From NCBI GenBank assembly GCA_965214565.1, contig OZ243951.1, forward strand, positions 1,364,001 through 1,428,000: a DNA stretch of 64,000 nucleotides. The letters are read 5' to 3'. The notes beneath the pieces were generated by a model. It saw only the letters and a list, made by a program, of their open reading frames with translations, did no database searches and was not told the origin of the DNA. The position numbers and the translations under genes are program-made. Numbering within the stretch: position 1 is the first letter of the stretch; each line of letters begins with the position of its first letter. This DNA is from VXYK01 sp965214565. GTDB lineage: Bacteria; Actinomycetota; Acidimicrobiia; Acidimicrobiales; Aldehydirespiratoraceae. Positions 19,391 to 28,630 of this stretch are shown here, piece by piece.

Positions 19391-20403
19391 TGTCGCACAT
19401 CGTGGTGTTCGGGGCGGGTGCGACGGGAACACGGATCGCGCAGCAACTGCTCGCCAGCGATCAAGTGACCAACGTTGAAGTCCGCGACACCCGCAGAGAG
19501 CGGTCACGACAACTCATCAAGCGGTCCCGGCGGCTCGTCAACAACCGCGACAGCACCCCGGAACTCGGCCACGGCCACCACATCGACCCCTCGATCGACC
19601 TGGTCGTACTGGCCACTCCGGCAGCGGTCCAAGCCAACCTCGCCCGCCGGGCGGTACACCACGGCGTGCCGGTCGTCGCCACATCGAACCACCTCTCGGA
19701 GGTGCGGCGGCTGCTGGGGGTGCACCAGGAAGCACTGCACAACGAGGTGCCAGTAGTCGTCGGGGCGACCTTCATGCCGGGACTCACCTGCCTCGTCGCC
19801 CGCCACGGTGCGACCGAGTTCGATCAGGTCGACGAAATCCATGTCGCCAAGGTCGGAACGGGAGGGCCAGCATGCGCCCGGCAACATCACCAAGCCCTGT
19901 CGTCGGTCGGGCTGGACTGGCGCGACGGCCGCTGGACCTCACGTGCGCCGGGCTCGGGACGAGAACTCGCCTACTTCCCCGACCCGATCGGCGGCCGTGA
20001 CTGCTATCGGGGAGCCCTGCCCGACGCACTGCTGCTCGTGCCCGAATTCCAAGGTGTGCAGAGAGTGACCGCGCGTATGGCCGCAACCCGCAGGGACCGG
20101 TTGACCTCCCCACTGCCGATGCTGAGCCCGCCGCACGCTGAGGGAGGCCTCGGAGCGATTCGAGTGGAGCTGCGCGGCCGGGTCGGAATCGAAAGCAGGG
20201 TCAGCGTGTTCGGAGCGGTCGAGCGTCCGGCGTCAGCGGCAGCTGTGGTAGCCGTAAGCACCAGCCTCGCGGTGCTCAAGGGAGGGTTCTCTGCCGGGGC
20301 CTACGGCTTGGCCGGAATCGCAGACCCACTGGCACTGCTAAACGACATTGCCGACCGCGGCGTGCGACCGCTGCGTTTCGAAGGCGTGTCCATGTATTAC
20401 TGA
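19390..20403 (+). CDS. NAD(P)-binding saccharopine dehydrogenase-like protein
   Basis: The 337-residue protein starts with a Rossmann fold (VVFGAGATGTRIAQ, residues 5-18), followed by VVLATPAA and VVATSNHLSEV, which fit the dinucleotide domain of saccharopine/homoserine dehydrogenase-like enzymes. The middle contains a GATFMPGLTCLVA segment similar to the substrate-domain entry of that group. Substrate is unknown. It is coupled to the small protein upstream and followed by the DUF3105 lipoprotein after 18 bases. Confidence 0.75.
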   Translation: MSHIVVFGAGATGTRIAQQLLASDQVTNVEVRDTRRERSRQLIKRSRRLVNNRDSTPELGHGHHIDPSIDLVVLATPAAVQANLARRAVHHGVPVVATSNHLSEVRRLLGVHQEALHNEVPVVVGATFMPGLTCLVARHGATEFDQVDEIHVAKVGTGGPACARQHHQALSSVGLDWRDGRWTSRAPGSGRELAYFPDPIGGRDCYRGALPDALLLVPEFQGVQRVTARMAATRRDRLTSPLPMLSPPHAEGGLGAIRVELRGRVGIESRVSVFGAVERPASAAAVVAVSTSLAVLKGGFSAGAYGLAGIADPLALLNDIADRGVRPLRFEGVSMYY

Positions 20404-20421
20404 CGACCATAGAGTGACGCT

Positions 20422-21129
20422 GTGAGTTTCAATTTCAGGGTGGCTCTGCTGGTAGCGCTCGCCGCGGTGGCAATGAGCGCATGCGGTGGCTCAGACCCCG
20501 CTGACGAGCCGGGTCTCGGCGACGACCCAGGCATGTATGACGGGTCCGGTCTCGACGATGAAACCGGTGTGCCCACTGAAGCGGATGGGCCCGACTCCTC
20601 AGAGCCATGTCCGGACGCCGAGAACGCGGCACCTCAGCGGTTGGCCGTCGGCGAAGTCATCGAACTGCCCGACAACGGCAGACAGCATGTGGTGTGTGCC
20701 GGCTACGACCACGCGCCCCCGGGCAGCGGAGCACACTTCCCGGCGTGGCAGAACTGTGGCATCTACAACCGCGCCGTCCAGAACCAGACCGCCGTCCACT
20801 CCCTCGAACACGGCGCGGTCTGGGTGGCGTACCGACCCGACCTCGACCCGGTGGTGCTCCAGACGATCACAGACCAGCTCAAGTCGGAACGGTTTGCGCT
20901 GGTGGCACCCTACCCCGGACTGCAGAACACGGTCGTTCTCACCGCCTGGAGACGGCAGCTGGCGGTGGACGACTGGTCGGACCCCGCAGTCGGCGACTTC
21001 CTGGACACCTACCTGGGTAGGTACTCCCCGGTCGCCCCCGAGGCGGGAGCGTCCTGCGGGCAGGCCGTGGGTTCGGCGCCCGACGCCCCGAACCTTCATT
21101 ATGAGGAGATCCTCGAACAGGTGAGCTGA
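20422..21129 (+). CDS. DUF3105 lipoprotein
   Basis: The GTG-initiated 235-residue protein has a lipoprotein signal peptide with lipobox-like AMSAC (Cys at about 21), an acidic spacer rich in Asp, Gly and Glu, and a DUF3105 domain from about residue 75. Its hallmarks PPGSGAHFPAWQNCGIY and HSLEHGAVWVAY are present. The domain has conserved His and Cys residues; function is unknown. It is expected to be anchored outside the cytoplasmic membrane. Confidence 0.88.
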   Translation: MSFNFRVALLVALAAVAMSACGGSDPADEPGLGDDPGMYDGSGLDDETGVPTEADGPDSSEPCPDAENAAPQRLAVGEVIELPDNGRQHVVCAGYDHAPPGSGAHFPAWQNCGIYNRAVQNQTAVHSLEHGAVWVAYRPDLDPVVLQTITDQLKSERFALVAPYPGLQNTVVLTAWRRQLAVDDWSDPAVGDFLDTYLGRYSPVAPEAGASCGQAVGSAPDAPNLHYEEILEQVS

Positions 21130-21197
21130 CGACCCGCGGCCCTTTGGACAGTAGCTATTGAGTGGACAGGGCTTTTGACAGTGCTATCGAAACAATG

Positions 21198-21992
21198 TCA
21201 CCGATTGAGCACGGCCAGGAGCTCGCGATGGATCCGATTGTTGGAGGCGACGGCAGACCCGGAACTCCACACGTCAGGCCCGGTGCGGCCGTCGAGAGAG
21301 CTGAAGCTGCCACCTGCCTCTGAGATGATCACCGCGATGGGCGCCAAGTCCCAGGGGAACGCCTCCGGATCAATCATGGCCTCGGCACGGCCGGTGGCTA
21401 CCAGCGCGTAACCGTATGCGTCGCCCCAAGTACGCAGCTTGACGGGCGTCTTGAGCAGCGTCGCCAGCGGCACATCCGGCCAGTAGCTGAATCCGCTGGT
21501 ACACACGTAGGAGCCGGCAAGTCCCTCATGGTCGTTGACCCCGCACGGCTCGCCGTTGAGAAATGCACCGAGGCCGCGGCCGGCGCAGATCGTCTCACCC
21601 AACGCCGGCAGGTTGATCACCCCCACAGCAGGGCCGTGTTCGTCGACGAGGGCCAACAGGTTGCTGAACAGCGGCACGCCCTTCGTGAAGGCCTTGGTCC
21701 CGTCAATCGGGTCGATCACCCAAGTCCTTCCCGAAGTGCCGGAGGTGTCGGGGTGCTCCTCACCGAGCACGGAGTCATCGGGAAATGCGGTGTTGAGACG
21801 TTCACGCATCAAAGTCTCCGCGGCGAGATCAGCGGCAGTCACCGGCGAACCGTCGAGCTTGTGGTCGACCGAAACCCGACTCCCGCCGAATGACTCGAGC
21901 GTCAACCTCCCGGCCGCCTGAGCGATCTCGACACAGGCCTCCAAGTCTGTGGGATCGGCGGGGGTGGGAATGGTGGGGGAGGGTGAAACCAC
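21198..21992 (-). CDS. Inositol monophosphatase / histidinol-phosphatase family protein
   Basis: The 264-residue protein belongs to the Mg-dependent, Li-sensitive phosphatase family. Motifs are in order: GEEHP (metal ligand Glu), WVIDPIDGTKAF (DPIDGT, metal-binding loop) and WDLAPIAVIISEAGG (WD...A). Actinobacterial members with this spacing often act as histidinol-phosphate phosphatase (HisN) or on inositol phosphate; the sequence alone does not decide. It converges on the DUF3105 gene. Between them (21130-21197) are imperfect repeats of TTTGACAGT-GCTAT type. Confidence 0.9.
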   Translation of the reverse strand: MVSPSPTIPTPADPTDLEACVEIAQAAGRLTLESFGGSRVSVDHKLDGSPVTAADLAAETLMRERLNTAFPDDSVLGEEHPDTSGTSGRTWVIDPIDGTKAFTKGVPLFSNLLALVDEHGPAVGVINLPALGETICAGRGLGAFLNGEPCGVNDHEGLAGSYVCTSGFSYWPDVPLATLLKTPVKLRTWGDAYGYALVATGRAEAMIDPEAFPWDLAPIAVIISEAGGSFSSLDGRTGPDVWSSGSAVASNNRIHRELLAVLNR

Positions 21993-22041
21993 CCCCTAAA
22001 GCTAGTTGCTTGAGGCCGCAGGAAGTTCACCGGTTTATCTA

Positions 22042-22081
22042 ATTTTCAAGATGTAATGTGTATTTTCAAGAAGTTACCTGC
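22042..22081. repeat. 20-bp imperfect direct repeat in an AT-rich intergenic patch
   Basis: ATTTTCAAG occurs at 22042-22050 and again at 22062-22070, exactly 20 bases apart, with partial matching (AxGT) continuing after each copy. The patch separates the phosphatase gene (minus) from the plus-strand gene at 22117. The spacing of about two helical turns suits a dimeric regulator. Confidence 0.5.
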
Positions 22082-22116
22082 TATACCAGAGCGACGATGC
22101 TCACCGACACACGACA

Positions 22117-22503
22117 ATGCCCGAAACGGACGTAGACGAACCCGCTCGGCTGCTGGCCATAGCAGACCGGTACTTCGTTCAAGCCTCAACCGCCCGGGAG
22201 CTCGCCGCGGCCATTGACCAGCGCCGACTGTCGCTAGCCAACCGGCTTGAGCCCTGTATCCGGCGGCACCTCCCCGAAGTCTGGTCGTCCAATGCAGCAG
22301 AGATCAGCCGGATGAAGCTCACCAGAATGGTCGCCCGAGACGTCTGGACATCTTGTGAACGACTGCTCGAAACCAGAACCGCGCTGATGAGGCGTGCCGA
22401 AGAACTCGACAGTGAAGCCCTCTCCCTAACGCGCACGGCAGCCGAAATCAGCGAAGCAGCGGCTCTTCAGGGCCCCAAAACCACGCGCGACCAGCTTGCC
22501 TAG
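22117..22503 (+). CDS. Hypothetical helical protein
   Basis: The 128-residue frame has no recognised domain. It is predicted by eye to be almost entirely helical, with heptad-like Leu/Ala spacing, many Arg and Glu residues, and a central RHLPEVW segment. There is no signal peptide or membrane segment. The GC-rich codon third positions resemble those of neighbours, which supports coding. It lies 54 bases before the wax ester synthase gene on the same strand. Confidence 0.5.
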   Translation: MPETDVDEPARLLAIADRYFVQASTARELAAAIDQRRLSLANRLEPCIRRHLPEVWSSNAAEISRMKLTRMVARDVWTSCERLLETRTALMRRAEELDSEALSLTRTAAEISEAAALQGPKTTRDQLA

Positions 22504-22557
22504 GTCGGAAAGCCCAGGATTGCTCCGTAGTCTGCGCTAACAACGAAAGGGTCGACA

Positions 22558-23973
22558 GTGCAACAACTCAGCGCCCAGGACGCGAGTTTCCTACACCTCG
22601 AATCGCAGAGGACACCCATGCACATCGGGTCGGTGGCCATCTACGACCAGAGCAGCGTCGAAGGAGGACTGGTCACATTCAAATCCATACTGGCGATGAT
22701 GGAGGAACGCTTGGGCATGGCTCGTTCTTTCACCGAACGGCTGGTTCACGTTCCGATGAAAGTCGACTACCCCTACTGGGTGTCCGACCCCGACTTCGAC
22801 CTCGAATACCACGTCCGCCACATCGCGCTGCCCAAACCCGGCGACTGGCGCCAACTATGGATACAGGTCGCCCGCCTCGTCTCACGCCCACTCGACCTGT
22901 CACGGCCGCTATGGGAGTTCACCGTCGTTGAAGGACTCGACAATCTCGAAGGCATCCCCACCGGGTCCTACGCAATCGTCTCGAAGATCCATCATTGCGC
23001 TGTCGACGGCGTGTCAGGCCAGGAGATCACCGCGGCCATTCACGACCTGGAGCCCGACGCGCCGCCGGTCGACAGACCGTTGGTGCACACCGACATCGAG
23101 CCGAGCCGGATCGAACTGCTCGGCAGAGCCGCCGCCAACAGCATTCGTCAGCCACTGCGGGTTCCGAGCCTGATCCGGGAGACTCTGCCCGCCATCGGCC
23201 GGCTGGTCAACACGGCCAGCCAAGACAACATCAACCTGCCGGCAGTGCCCGGACGGGTCCCCGTCACCCGGTTCAACCAGAAGGTCTCACCGAACCGAGT
23301 GATCTCAGGCAGCCGGTTCGACCTGGACGAGATCAAAACGATCAAGAACTCCGTTCCAGGAGCGACCATCAACGACGCGGTTCTGACAATCTGTGCCGGA
23401 GGCATACGGCGCTACCTCCAACATCATGGTGAACTCCCCGAAGAGAGCCTGACAGCGATGGCCCCGATCTCAGTGCGCTCAGACAGCGAACGAGCCGATG
23501 CGGGCAACCTCGTGTCGGCGATGGTCGTGCGACTGCGCACCGACATAGCGGACGACACCGAACGGCTGTCGGCCATCCGCGACGCCACCAAGGAATCAAA
23601 AGAACTCACCAACGCGGTCGGTGCCAGACTGATGACCGACTACACCGAGTTCATTCCCGCGGCGACCGCGGCACTGGCCAGTCGCCTAGCGACCCGGCTA
23701 GCAGCAAACGCCACCCGGCCGACCATGAACTGTGTGATCAGCAACGTTCCCGGCCCGCAGGTTCCCCTCTACGCGGCGTCGGCCCGACTGGTCGACATGT
23801 ACGGGTTCGGCCCGCTGGTAGACGGCCTAGCGCTGTTTATTCCGGTGCTCAGCTACTGCGGAGGGATCACCATCGGTGTGACCTCATGCCGGGAGATCAT
23901 GCCCGACCCGGAGCGGTTCATGGACGCCCTCAACGAGACCTTCGAGGAGCTCAAGGCCGGCCTGGCCGCCTAG
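22558..23973 (+). CDS. Wax ester synthase / diacylglycerol acyltransferase (WS/DGAT)
   Basis: GTG-initiated 471-residue bifunctional acyltransferase that makes triacylglycerols or wax esters from acyl-CoA. The family start (LSAQDASFLHLES...TPMHIGSVAIYD) and the active-site HHCAVDG motif (HHxxxDG, about residues 144-150) are intact, as is the second conserved segment NCVISNVPGP (PLW/NVPGP type). The neighbours, an alpha/beta hydrolase and an enoyl-CoA hydratase, fit lipid storage and turnover. Confidence 0.95.
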   Translation: MQQLSAQDASFLHLESQRTPMHIGSVAIYDQSSVEGGLVTFKSILAMMEERLGMARSFTERLVHVPMKVDYPYWVSDPDFDLEYHVRHIALPKPGDWRQLWIQVARLVSRPLDLSRPLWEFTVVEGLDNLEGIPTGSYAIVSKIHHCAVDGVSGQEITAAIHDLEPDAPPVDRPLVHTDIEPSRIELLGRAAANSIRQPLRVPSLIRETLPAIGRLVNTASQDNINLPAVPGRVPVTRFNQKVSPNRVISGSRFDLDEIKTIKNSVPGATINDAVLTICAGGIRRYLQHHGELPEESLTAMAPISVRSDSERADAGNLVSAMVVRLRTDIADDTERLSAIRDATKESKELTNAVGARLMTDYTEFIPAATAALASRLATRLAANATRPTMNCVISNVPGPQVPLYAASARLVDMYGFGPLVDGLALFIPVLSYCGGITIGVTSCREIMPDPERFMDALNETFEELKAGLAA

Positions 23974-23996
23974 CCGCGCAGGCCCTGGCGCTGTTG

Positions 23997-24779
23997 TCAG
24001 GCGACGTGCTGAGACAGGTCATAGACCTCTGCGTTCGGGAACAGCCCCCGCAGCGCCGCAGGAGGCTCGAACGGGCACCATCGCGAACCCTGCTGTGCCA
24101 AGCGGTCAGCGACCACGACCATCGCCGCGGGATTATGACCGAGCCCGCAGTGGCTGCCGCGCACCTCGACGTTCTCGGTATGGGGGAAGTCACGATTCAA
24201 GCAGTGGTCCCACTTCACGATGCCGTCACCGCGGGTGTAGATTGAAGTGGCCGAAACCGGGATCGGCTCACGGGCCCAACTGGGTATGCGAGGTGTCATC
24301 ACCCGGTCCGAATGGAACTCTTTGAAGGAATTGAACGCTGCGCCGACGTTCGAGTCCTGCTCGCCGACGATCTGGAACGGACTGCCGAGTGTGATCACCT
24401 GGCGGACGGCTGACGGAGCCAACCGGGCCATCTCACGGGCGTAGAGGCCACCGAGGCTCCAACCCACGACGTCGATCGGCCCGTCCTTGCGGCTGTGATC
24501 ATCGAGGAGATGCATCAAGCCGTCGAGAATCTCATCGGTGGGTCCGATGTTGCGTCCGAGACCCCAGCCGTGAGCGTCATGTCCCAGGGAGCGAAGCAGC
24601 ACACGCATGGGTTTCGTGCTCGCGTCGTCGGCCAAGAACCCCGGGAGCACCAGAACGGGACGCCCCACACCGCGCGGCAGCACCCGAGCCAATACCGGGG
24701 CAATCGCCACGAAGGTCCCCAGCTCCGCCAGAGCACGAACCTCCAACATGACCCGCAGAGAGTCGAATCGACTGCGCAC
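23997..24779 (-). CDS. Alpha/beta hydrolase (lipase/esterase-like)
   Basis: The 260-residue protein has an oxyanion-type segment VLPGFLADD, a nucleophile elbow GWSLGG (Ser at about 105), an acid candidate in IYTRGDGIV and a His candidate in GSHCGLGHNP, so a complete catalytic triad can be proposed. The fold resembles PGAP1-like/triacylglycerol lipase-type hydrolases. It converges with the WS/DGAT gene with a 23-base gap, which suggests a possible role in acyl-lipid metabolism, but substrate is unknown. Confidence 0.82.
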   Translation of the reverse strand: MRSRFDSLRVMLEVRALAELGTFVAIAPVLARVLPRGVGRPVLVLPGFLADDASTKPMRVLLRSLGHDAHGWGLGRNIGPTDEILDGLMHLLDDHSRKDGPIDVVGWSLGGLYAREMARLAPSAVRQVITLGSPFQIVGEQDSNVGAAFNSFKEFHSDRVMTPRIPSWAREPIPVSATSIYTRGDGIVKWDHCLNRDFPHTENVEVRGSHCGLGHNPAAMVVVADRLAQQGSRWCPFEPPAALRGLFPNAEVYDLSQHVA

Positions 24780-24842
24780 AAGCCAATCGTGTCACCTTCA
24801 AGTCACGTCGGCAAGCGTTGAACGGCAGCGCCGGCCAGAACG

Positions 24843-25613
24843 TCAATCAATGGCGTCGAAATTGGGTGGGCGCTTCTCGGCGAAAGCAGTCATGGCCTCA
24901 ATGTTGGCGGGTGAACCCATCAGCACCGCGAACTCGCCGTTCTCTCGAGCGTGAGCCTCATGCAGAGCGGCTCGCATGGGTTCAACAATCGTGCGCTTGG
25001 AAGCAACCAGAGAACTGATCGGCTTGGCAGCCAGAATCTGGGCGTGTGACATGGCGGCGGCCATCAAATCGTCGGGCTCACAAACCTTGAAAACCAAACC
25101 CATCTCAAGGCATTCGGTCGCACTGATCCACTCGGAACTCAGCAGAACCCAGGTCGCATTCTGGCGCCCTATCAGCGCCGGGAAACTGCCGCTGCTGGCC
25201 AATTCAGGGGCCACCCCGAGCATCGTGAACGGGCACTTAAGGCGGGCCGTGGACGACATGAACACAAGATCAGCCAGTCCCAGGATCGTGGCACCGAACC
25301 CCAGACCCATCCCGTTGACAGCAAGGACCAAGGGCTTTGGGAAATCGATCAGGATTGTGGCAACCCCAGCGAAGCCGTGGATCCCCTCAACACGCTCGCC
25401 CATCGCTATGCGGCCCATCTCAATCACGTCCTGCCCTGCCGAGAAGGAGTCTCCTGAGCCGGTGATGACAACCACAGCCACACCGCCATCCTGTTCGGCG
25501 TCGTTCAACGCCTCGGCCAGACCGTCCCACATGGCTGAATTCATGGCGTTCTTTGCTTCGGGCCGCACCAGGGTTATGGTGCGGACCCGGTGGTCGTCGG
25601 TGATCTCAATCAT
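24843..25613 (-). CDS. Enoyl-CoA hydratase/isomerase family protein
   Basis: Crotonase-fold protein of 256 residues from the ATG at 25611-25613, preceded by GGGGA. The oxyanion-hole segment (SFSAGQDVIEM) near residues 60-70 and the second segment (VNGMGLGFGATILGLADLVF) near 100-120 are clear. At the catalytic positions of true hydratases I do not see both Glu residues, so it may be an isomerase or another crotonase activity. Upstream in-frame codons to 25700 lie in the divergent promoter region and are unlikely to be translated. Confidence 0.9.
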   Translation of the reverse strand: MIEITDDHRVRTITLVRPEAKNAMNSAMWDGLAEALNDAEQDGGVAVVVITGSGDSFSAGQDVIEMGRIAMGERVEGIHGFAGVATILIDFPKPLVLAVNGMGLGFGATILGLADLVFMSSTARLKCPFTMLGVAPELASSGSFPALIGRQNATWVLLSSEWISATECLEMGLVFKVCEPDDLMAAAMSHAQILAAKPISSLVASKRTIVEPMRAALHEAHARENGEFAVLMGSPANIEAMTAFAEKRPPNFDAID

Positions 25614-25729
25614 GTTGTCCCCGCGCTGGTGGAAGGATTGCTGCAAGCGAGAGTAGGCGCGGAACGGCACATGAGTGCCATCATGTGACTGGTTGAACAA
25701 CGGCGCAACCGAGTCGAGGAGAGGCCACG

Positions 25730-27490
25730 ATGCCCCAACATGATCTGATAATCAGAGGTGGCACCGTCATTGACGGCACCGGCGCAGCCAGACACACAGC
25801 GGACATCGCCGTGAACGACGGCGTCATCAGCGAAGTGGGCCGGATCAGCGGATCGACACGCCGCGAGATCGACGCGGACGGAGCGCTGGTAGCCCCGGGC
25901 TTCGTGGACGTCCACGCCCATTATGACGGGCAGGCAACCTGGGACGAAAGGATGCACCCGTCGAGCTGGCATGGCGTCACAACCGTCGTGTTCGGCAACT
26001 GCGGCGTCGGATTCGCGCCGGTACACGACCAAGACCACGACAAACTCGTCGAACTCATGGAAGGTGTCGAGGACATCCCCGGAGCGGCCCTCCACGAAGG
26101 GCTCCAATGGGGATGGAACTCCTTTGGCGAGTACCTCGACGCGCTCGAAGGCCCCAAAGACATGAACATCGCCGCCCAAGTGCCCCACGGTGCCCTTCGC
26201 CTGCACGTGATGGGGGAGCGTGGCGCCAACCGGGAAGACGCCACCGACACCGACATCGCCACAATGGGCCGTCTCGCAACTGAAGGGATCGCCGCAGGCG
26301 GGCTGGGGTTCACCACCAGCCGTACCTCGAACCACAAGACCTCGACCGGCGACTTCACGCCGACACTGACCGCGGCCGCTAAAGAACTGGTCGGAATCGC
26401 CGAGGCCGTGGGAAGAGGCAACGCCGGAGTGTTCCAACTGGTGAGCGACTTCCGCGACCGCGACGCCGAGTTCCAGATCTTTCGCGACATGTGCGAAGTG
26501 TCGGGTCGACCGCTGTCGTTCACGCTCGTAGAGAGCCCCCGCTCAGAAGAGTTCCACCACGACCTCCTCAACCGGATCGAAAGTGCCCGCGCAGAAGGAC
26601 TGAAGATCACAGGGCAATGCCCGGTCCGGCCCATAGGCATCCTCTTGGGCTTCGAATGCACACTCAACCCGTTCATGCGCAACCCGGTATGGCAGGAGGT
26701 TGCAGACATGGCGCCGACGCACCGGGTCGCCGCGCTGCAAGACCCCGACCGACGCCGCCGCCTGCTCCAAGCCGGAGGCGGCGCCGAACACAACCTCGTC
26801 GGTGGGCGCATCATCGAGGACTTCCACAACATGTTCGAGATGGGGGAGTGGCCCTACTACGAACCCCCCGCAGACCAGACGGTCACCCGCCGTGCAGAAG
26901 CCGCAGGTAGGAACCCCGTCGAATTCGCCCTCGACCTGCTATTGAAGAACGGCGGCACCAATATGCTGTGGCTGCCCCTGACCAACTACGGCTTCATGCA
27001 CCTCGACGGCACCCGAGAACTGCTCACCCACCAGTACACCGTGCCCGCGCTGGGCGACGGAGGGGCACACGTCGGCACGATCTGCGACGGTTCGTTCCCC
27101 ACCACGCTGCTTCAGCACTGGGGCCGGGACCGGCCCGACAACAGGATCGAGCTGGAATTCCTGGTGCAACGCCAAGCCCGCGACACAGCCCGCACCGTCG
27201 GCCTGTGCGATCGCGGCGTCCTCAAGCAGGGGTACCGCGCCGACATCAACGTCATCGACTTCGACAACCTGCGGGTGCGAGGCCCGGAGCTGGCCTACGA
27301 CCTCCCCGCGGGAGGCCGCCGAGTACTGCAGCGAGCCGACGGCTATCTGCACACGATCGTTGGCGGCGAAGAAACCTACGCCTCAGGTGAGGCCACCGGT
27401 GCCCTGCCCGGCCGCCTGGTTCGCGGCGCGCAGCCCGCTCCGTCGACGAACGGGTCGACGAACGGGGCTTCGAACGGCACTGGTCGATGA
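25730..27490 (+). CDS. N-acyl-D-amino-acid deacylase-like amidohydrolase
   Basis: A 586-residue amidohydrolase family 3 protein. It begins with the small beta domain (LIIRGGTVIDGTG), then the metal-binding HAHYDGQ motif at about residues 62-68, the GNCGVGFAPV segment typical of D-aminoacylases, and ends with LGDGGAHV (catalytic Asp) and RADINVIDFDNL. Zinc-dependent hydrolysis of an N-acyl or cyclic amide bond is expected; the real substrate is unknown. A Ser/Thr/Asn-rich tail closes the protein. It overlaps the next gene by 4 bases and begins the long plus-strand cluster. Confidence 0.92.
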   Translation: MPQHDLIIRGGTVIDGTGAARHTADIAVNDGVISEVGRISGSTRREIDADGALVAPGFVDVHAHYDGQATWDERMHPSSWHGVTTVVFGNCGVGFAPVHDQDHDKLVELMEGVEDIPGAALHEGLQWGWNSFGEYLDALEGPKDMNIAAQVPHGALRLHVMGERGANREDATDTDIATMGRLATEGIAAGGLGFTTSRTSNHKTSTGDFTPTLTAAAKELVGIAEAVGRGNAGVFQLVSDFRDRDAEFQIFRDMCEVSGRPLSFTLVESPRSEEFHHDLLNRIESARAEGLKITGQCPVRPIGILLGFECTLNPFMRNPVWQEVADMAPTHRVAALQDPDRRRRLLQAGGGAEHNLVGGRIIEDFHNMFEMGEWPYYEPPADQTVTRRAEAAGRNPVEFALDLLLKNGGTNMLWLPLTNYGFMHLDGTRELLTHQYTVPALGDGGAHVGTICDGSFPTTLLQHWGRDRPDNRIELEFLVQRQARDTARTVGLCDRGVLKQGYRADINVIDFDNLRVRGPELAYDLPAGGRRVLQRADGYLHTIVGGEETYASGEATGALPGRLVRGAQPAPSTNGSTNGASNGTGR

Positions 27491-28551
27491 GCACCCTCGG
27501 ATCTGTCGAAGCCCTGCGGTCTGTAGAAGAGGGAGCGGTCCGGCCGCTCGAGACACACGCCAACTGGACCGCTGACGACGTGGTCGACAGCGATGCCTGG
27601 ACCCACCGGTTGAAGGCCGACGAAATAGCCGAACTCGAAGCGGCACTGCGGTCGGCACGTTCCCACAGCGATGAGGTACTCGACATCGACAAGGAGCATT
27701 TCCCGCTGCCCACGCTCGCACCTGTGCTGACCCGGCTCGCCGAGGAACTGATCAACGGCCGAGGGTTCTGTCGAATATCAGCTCTGCCCGTCGAACGGAT
27801 CGGCTACGAAGACGCCTCCTGGATGTATTGGGGGATCGGCCTGCATCTCGGCGTGCCATGGCCCCAGAACGTAAAAGGTCACCTGCTCGGCGATGTCAAA
27901 GACCAGGGGAAATCGGTCAACGACCCCACCGCAAGAGGCAACGAACTCGGCGGTGTGGCCCAAGCGTTCCACTCCGACGGCTCGGATCTCATCGGACTGC
28001 TGTGCCTCGACCCGGGCGTATCGGGAGGCGAGAGCCTGGTGGCCAACGCGGTCGCCGCTCACAACCGCCTCGTCGCCGAAGACCCCGACCTCGCCACCGT
28101 GCTCTACCACCCTCTTCCCTACGACTTCCGCGGTGAACAGAGCAGAGGGGGCAGCCCCTTCTACCGGGTGCCGGTGTTCAGCGAGCACCGCGACCGCCTG
28201 TTCGTGCGTTACATCCGGCCCTACATCGATGCCTCGCAACGACACCCCGACGCCCCGCGGCTGAGCGACGCACAACGCACCGCGATGGACGCCTTCGACG
28301 CGCTAGTCCGCGACCCCGGCAATCGTGTCGAAATGACATTCGCGCCCGGCGATATGCAATTCGTCAACAACTACCACGTGCTCCACGGTCGCAACGCCTA
28401 CCAGGACGATCCGGCAACAGGCAGAGTCCGCTGGCTCAAACGCCTGTGGCTCGCGACCGAGATCCTAGGCCCGCAGGATCGCCCCCAGCGTTTCCAGTCC
28501 GCAGGCGCAACCCGGCACTGGTCAGCGCGCCGCACCCGCGCCGACATCTGA
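27487..28551 (+). CDS. TauD/TfdA-family Fe(II)/2-oxoglutarate dioxygenase
   Basis: The 354-residue protein carries the HxD iron-binding motif in AFHSDGSDLIGLLCL (about residues 160-162), the distal His in NNYHVLHGR (about 295-300) and an Arg near 317 that could bind 2-oxoglutarate. This is the pattern of clavaminate/TauD-like dioxygenases. It starts inside the stop of the amidohydrolase (ATGA overlap), so the two are coupled and may act on the same substrate. The oxidised substrate cannot be told from sequence. Confidence 0.88.
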   Translation: MSTLGSVEALRSVEEGAVRPLETHANWTADDVVDSDAWTHRLKADEIAELEAALRSARSHSDEVLDIDKEHFPLPTLAPVLTRLAEELINGRGFCRISALPVERIGYEDASWMYWGIGLHLGVPWPQNVKGHLLGDVKDQGKSVNDPTARGNELGGVAQAFHSDGSDLIGLLCLDPGVSGGESLVANAVAAHNRLVAEDPDLATVLYHPLPYDFRGEQSRGGSPFYRVPVFSEHRDRLFVRYIRPYIDASQRHPDAPRLSDAQRTAMDAFDALVRDPGNRVEMTFAPGDMQFVNNYHVLHGRNAYQDDPATGRVRWLKRLWLATEILGPQDRPQRFQSAGATRHWSARRTRADI

Positions 28552-28630
28552 GGAACCCGCCGAACCAAGCCACAACAACTAGCCGCGCGGATGTGTTGCG
28601 AGCCGCACAGCGCAGTATGTTACAGACTTC

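Noticed and set aside
21130..21197. TTGACA-containing promoter between the DUF3105 and phosphatase genes
   Set aside because: Both genes end here and no start follows, so a promoter has no obvious gene to serve.
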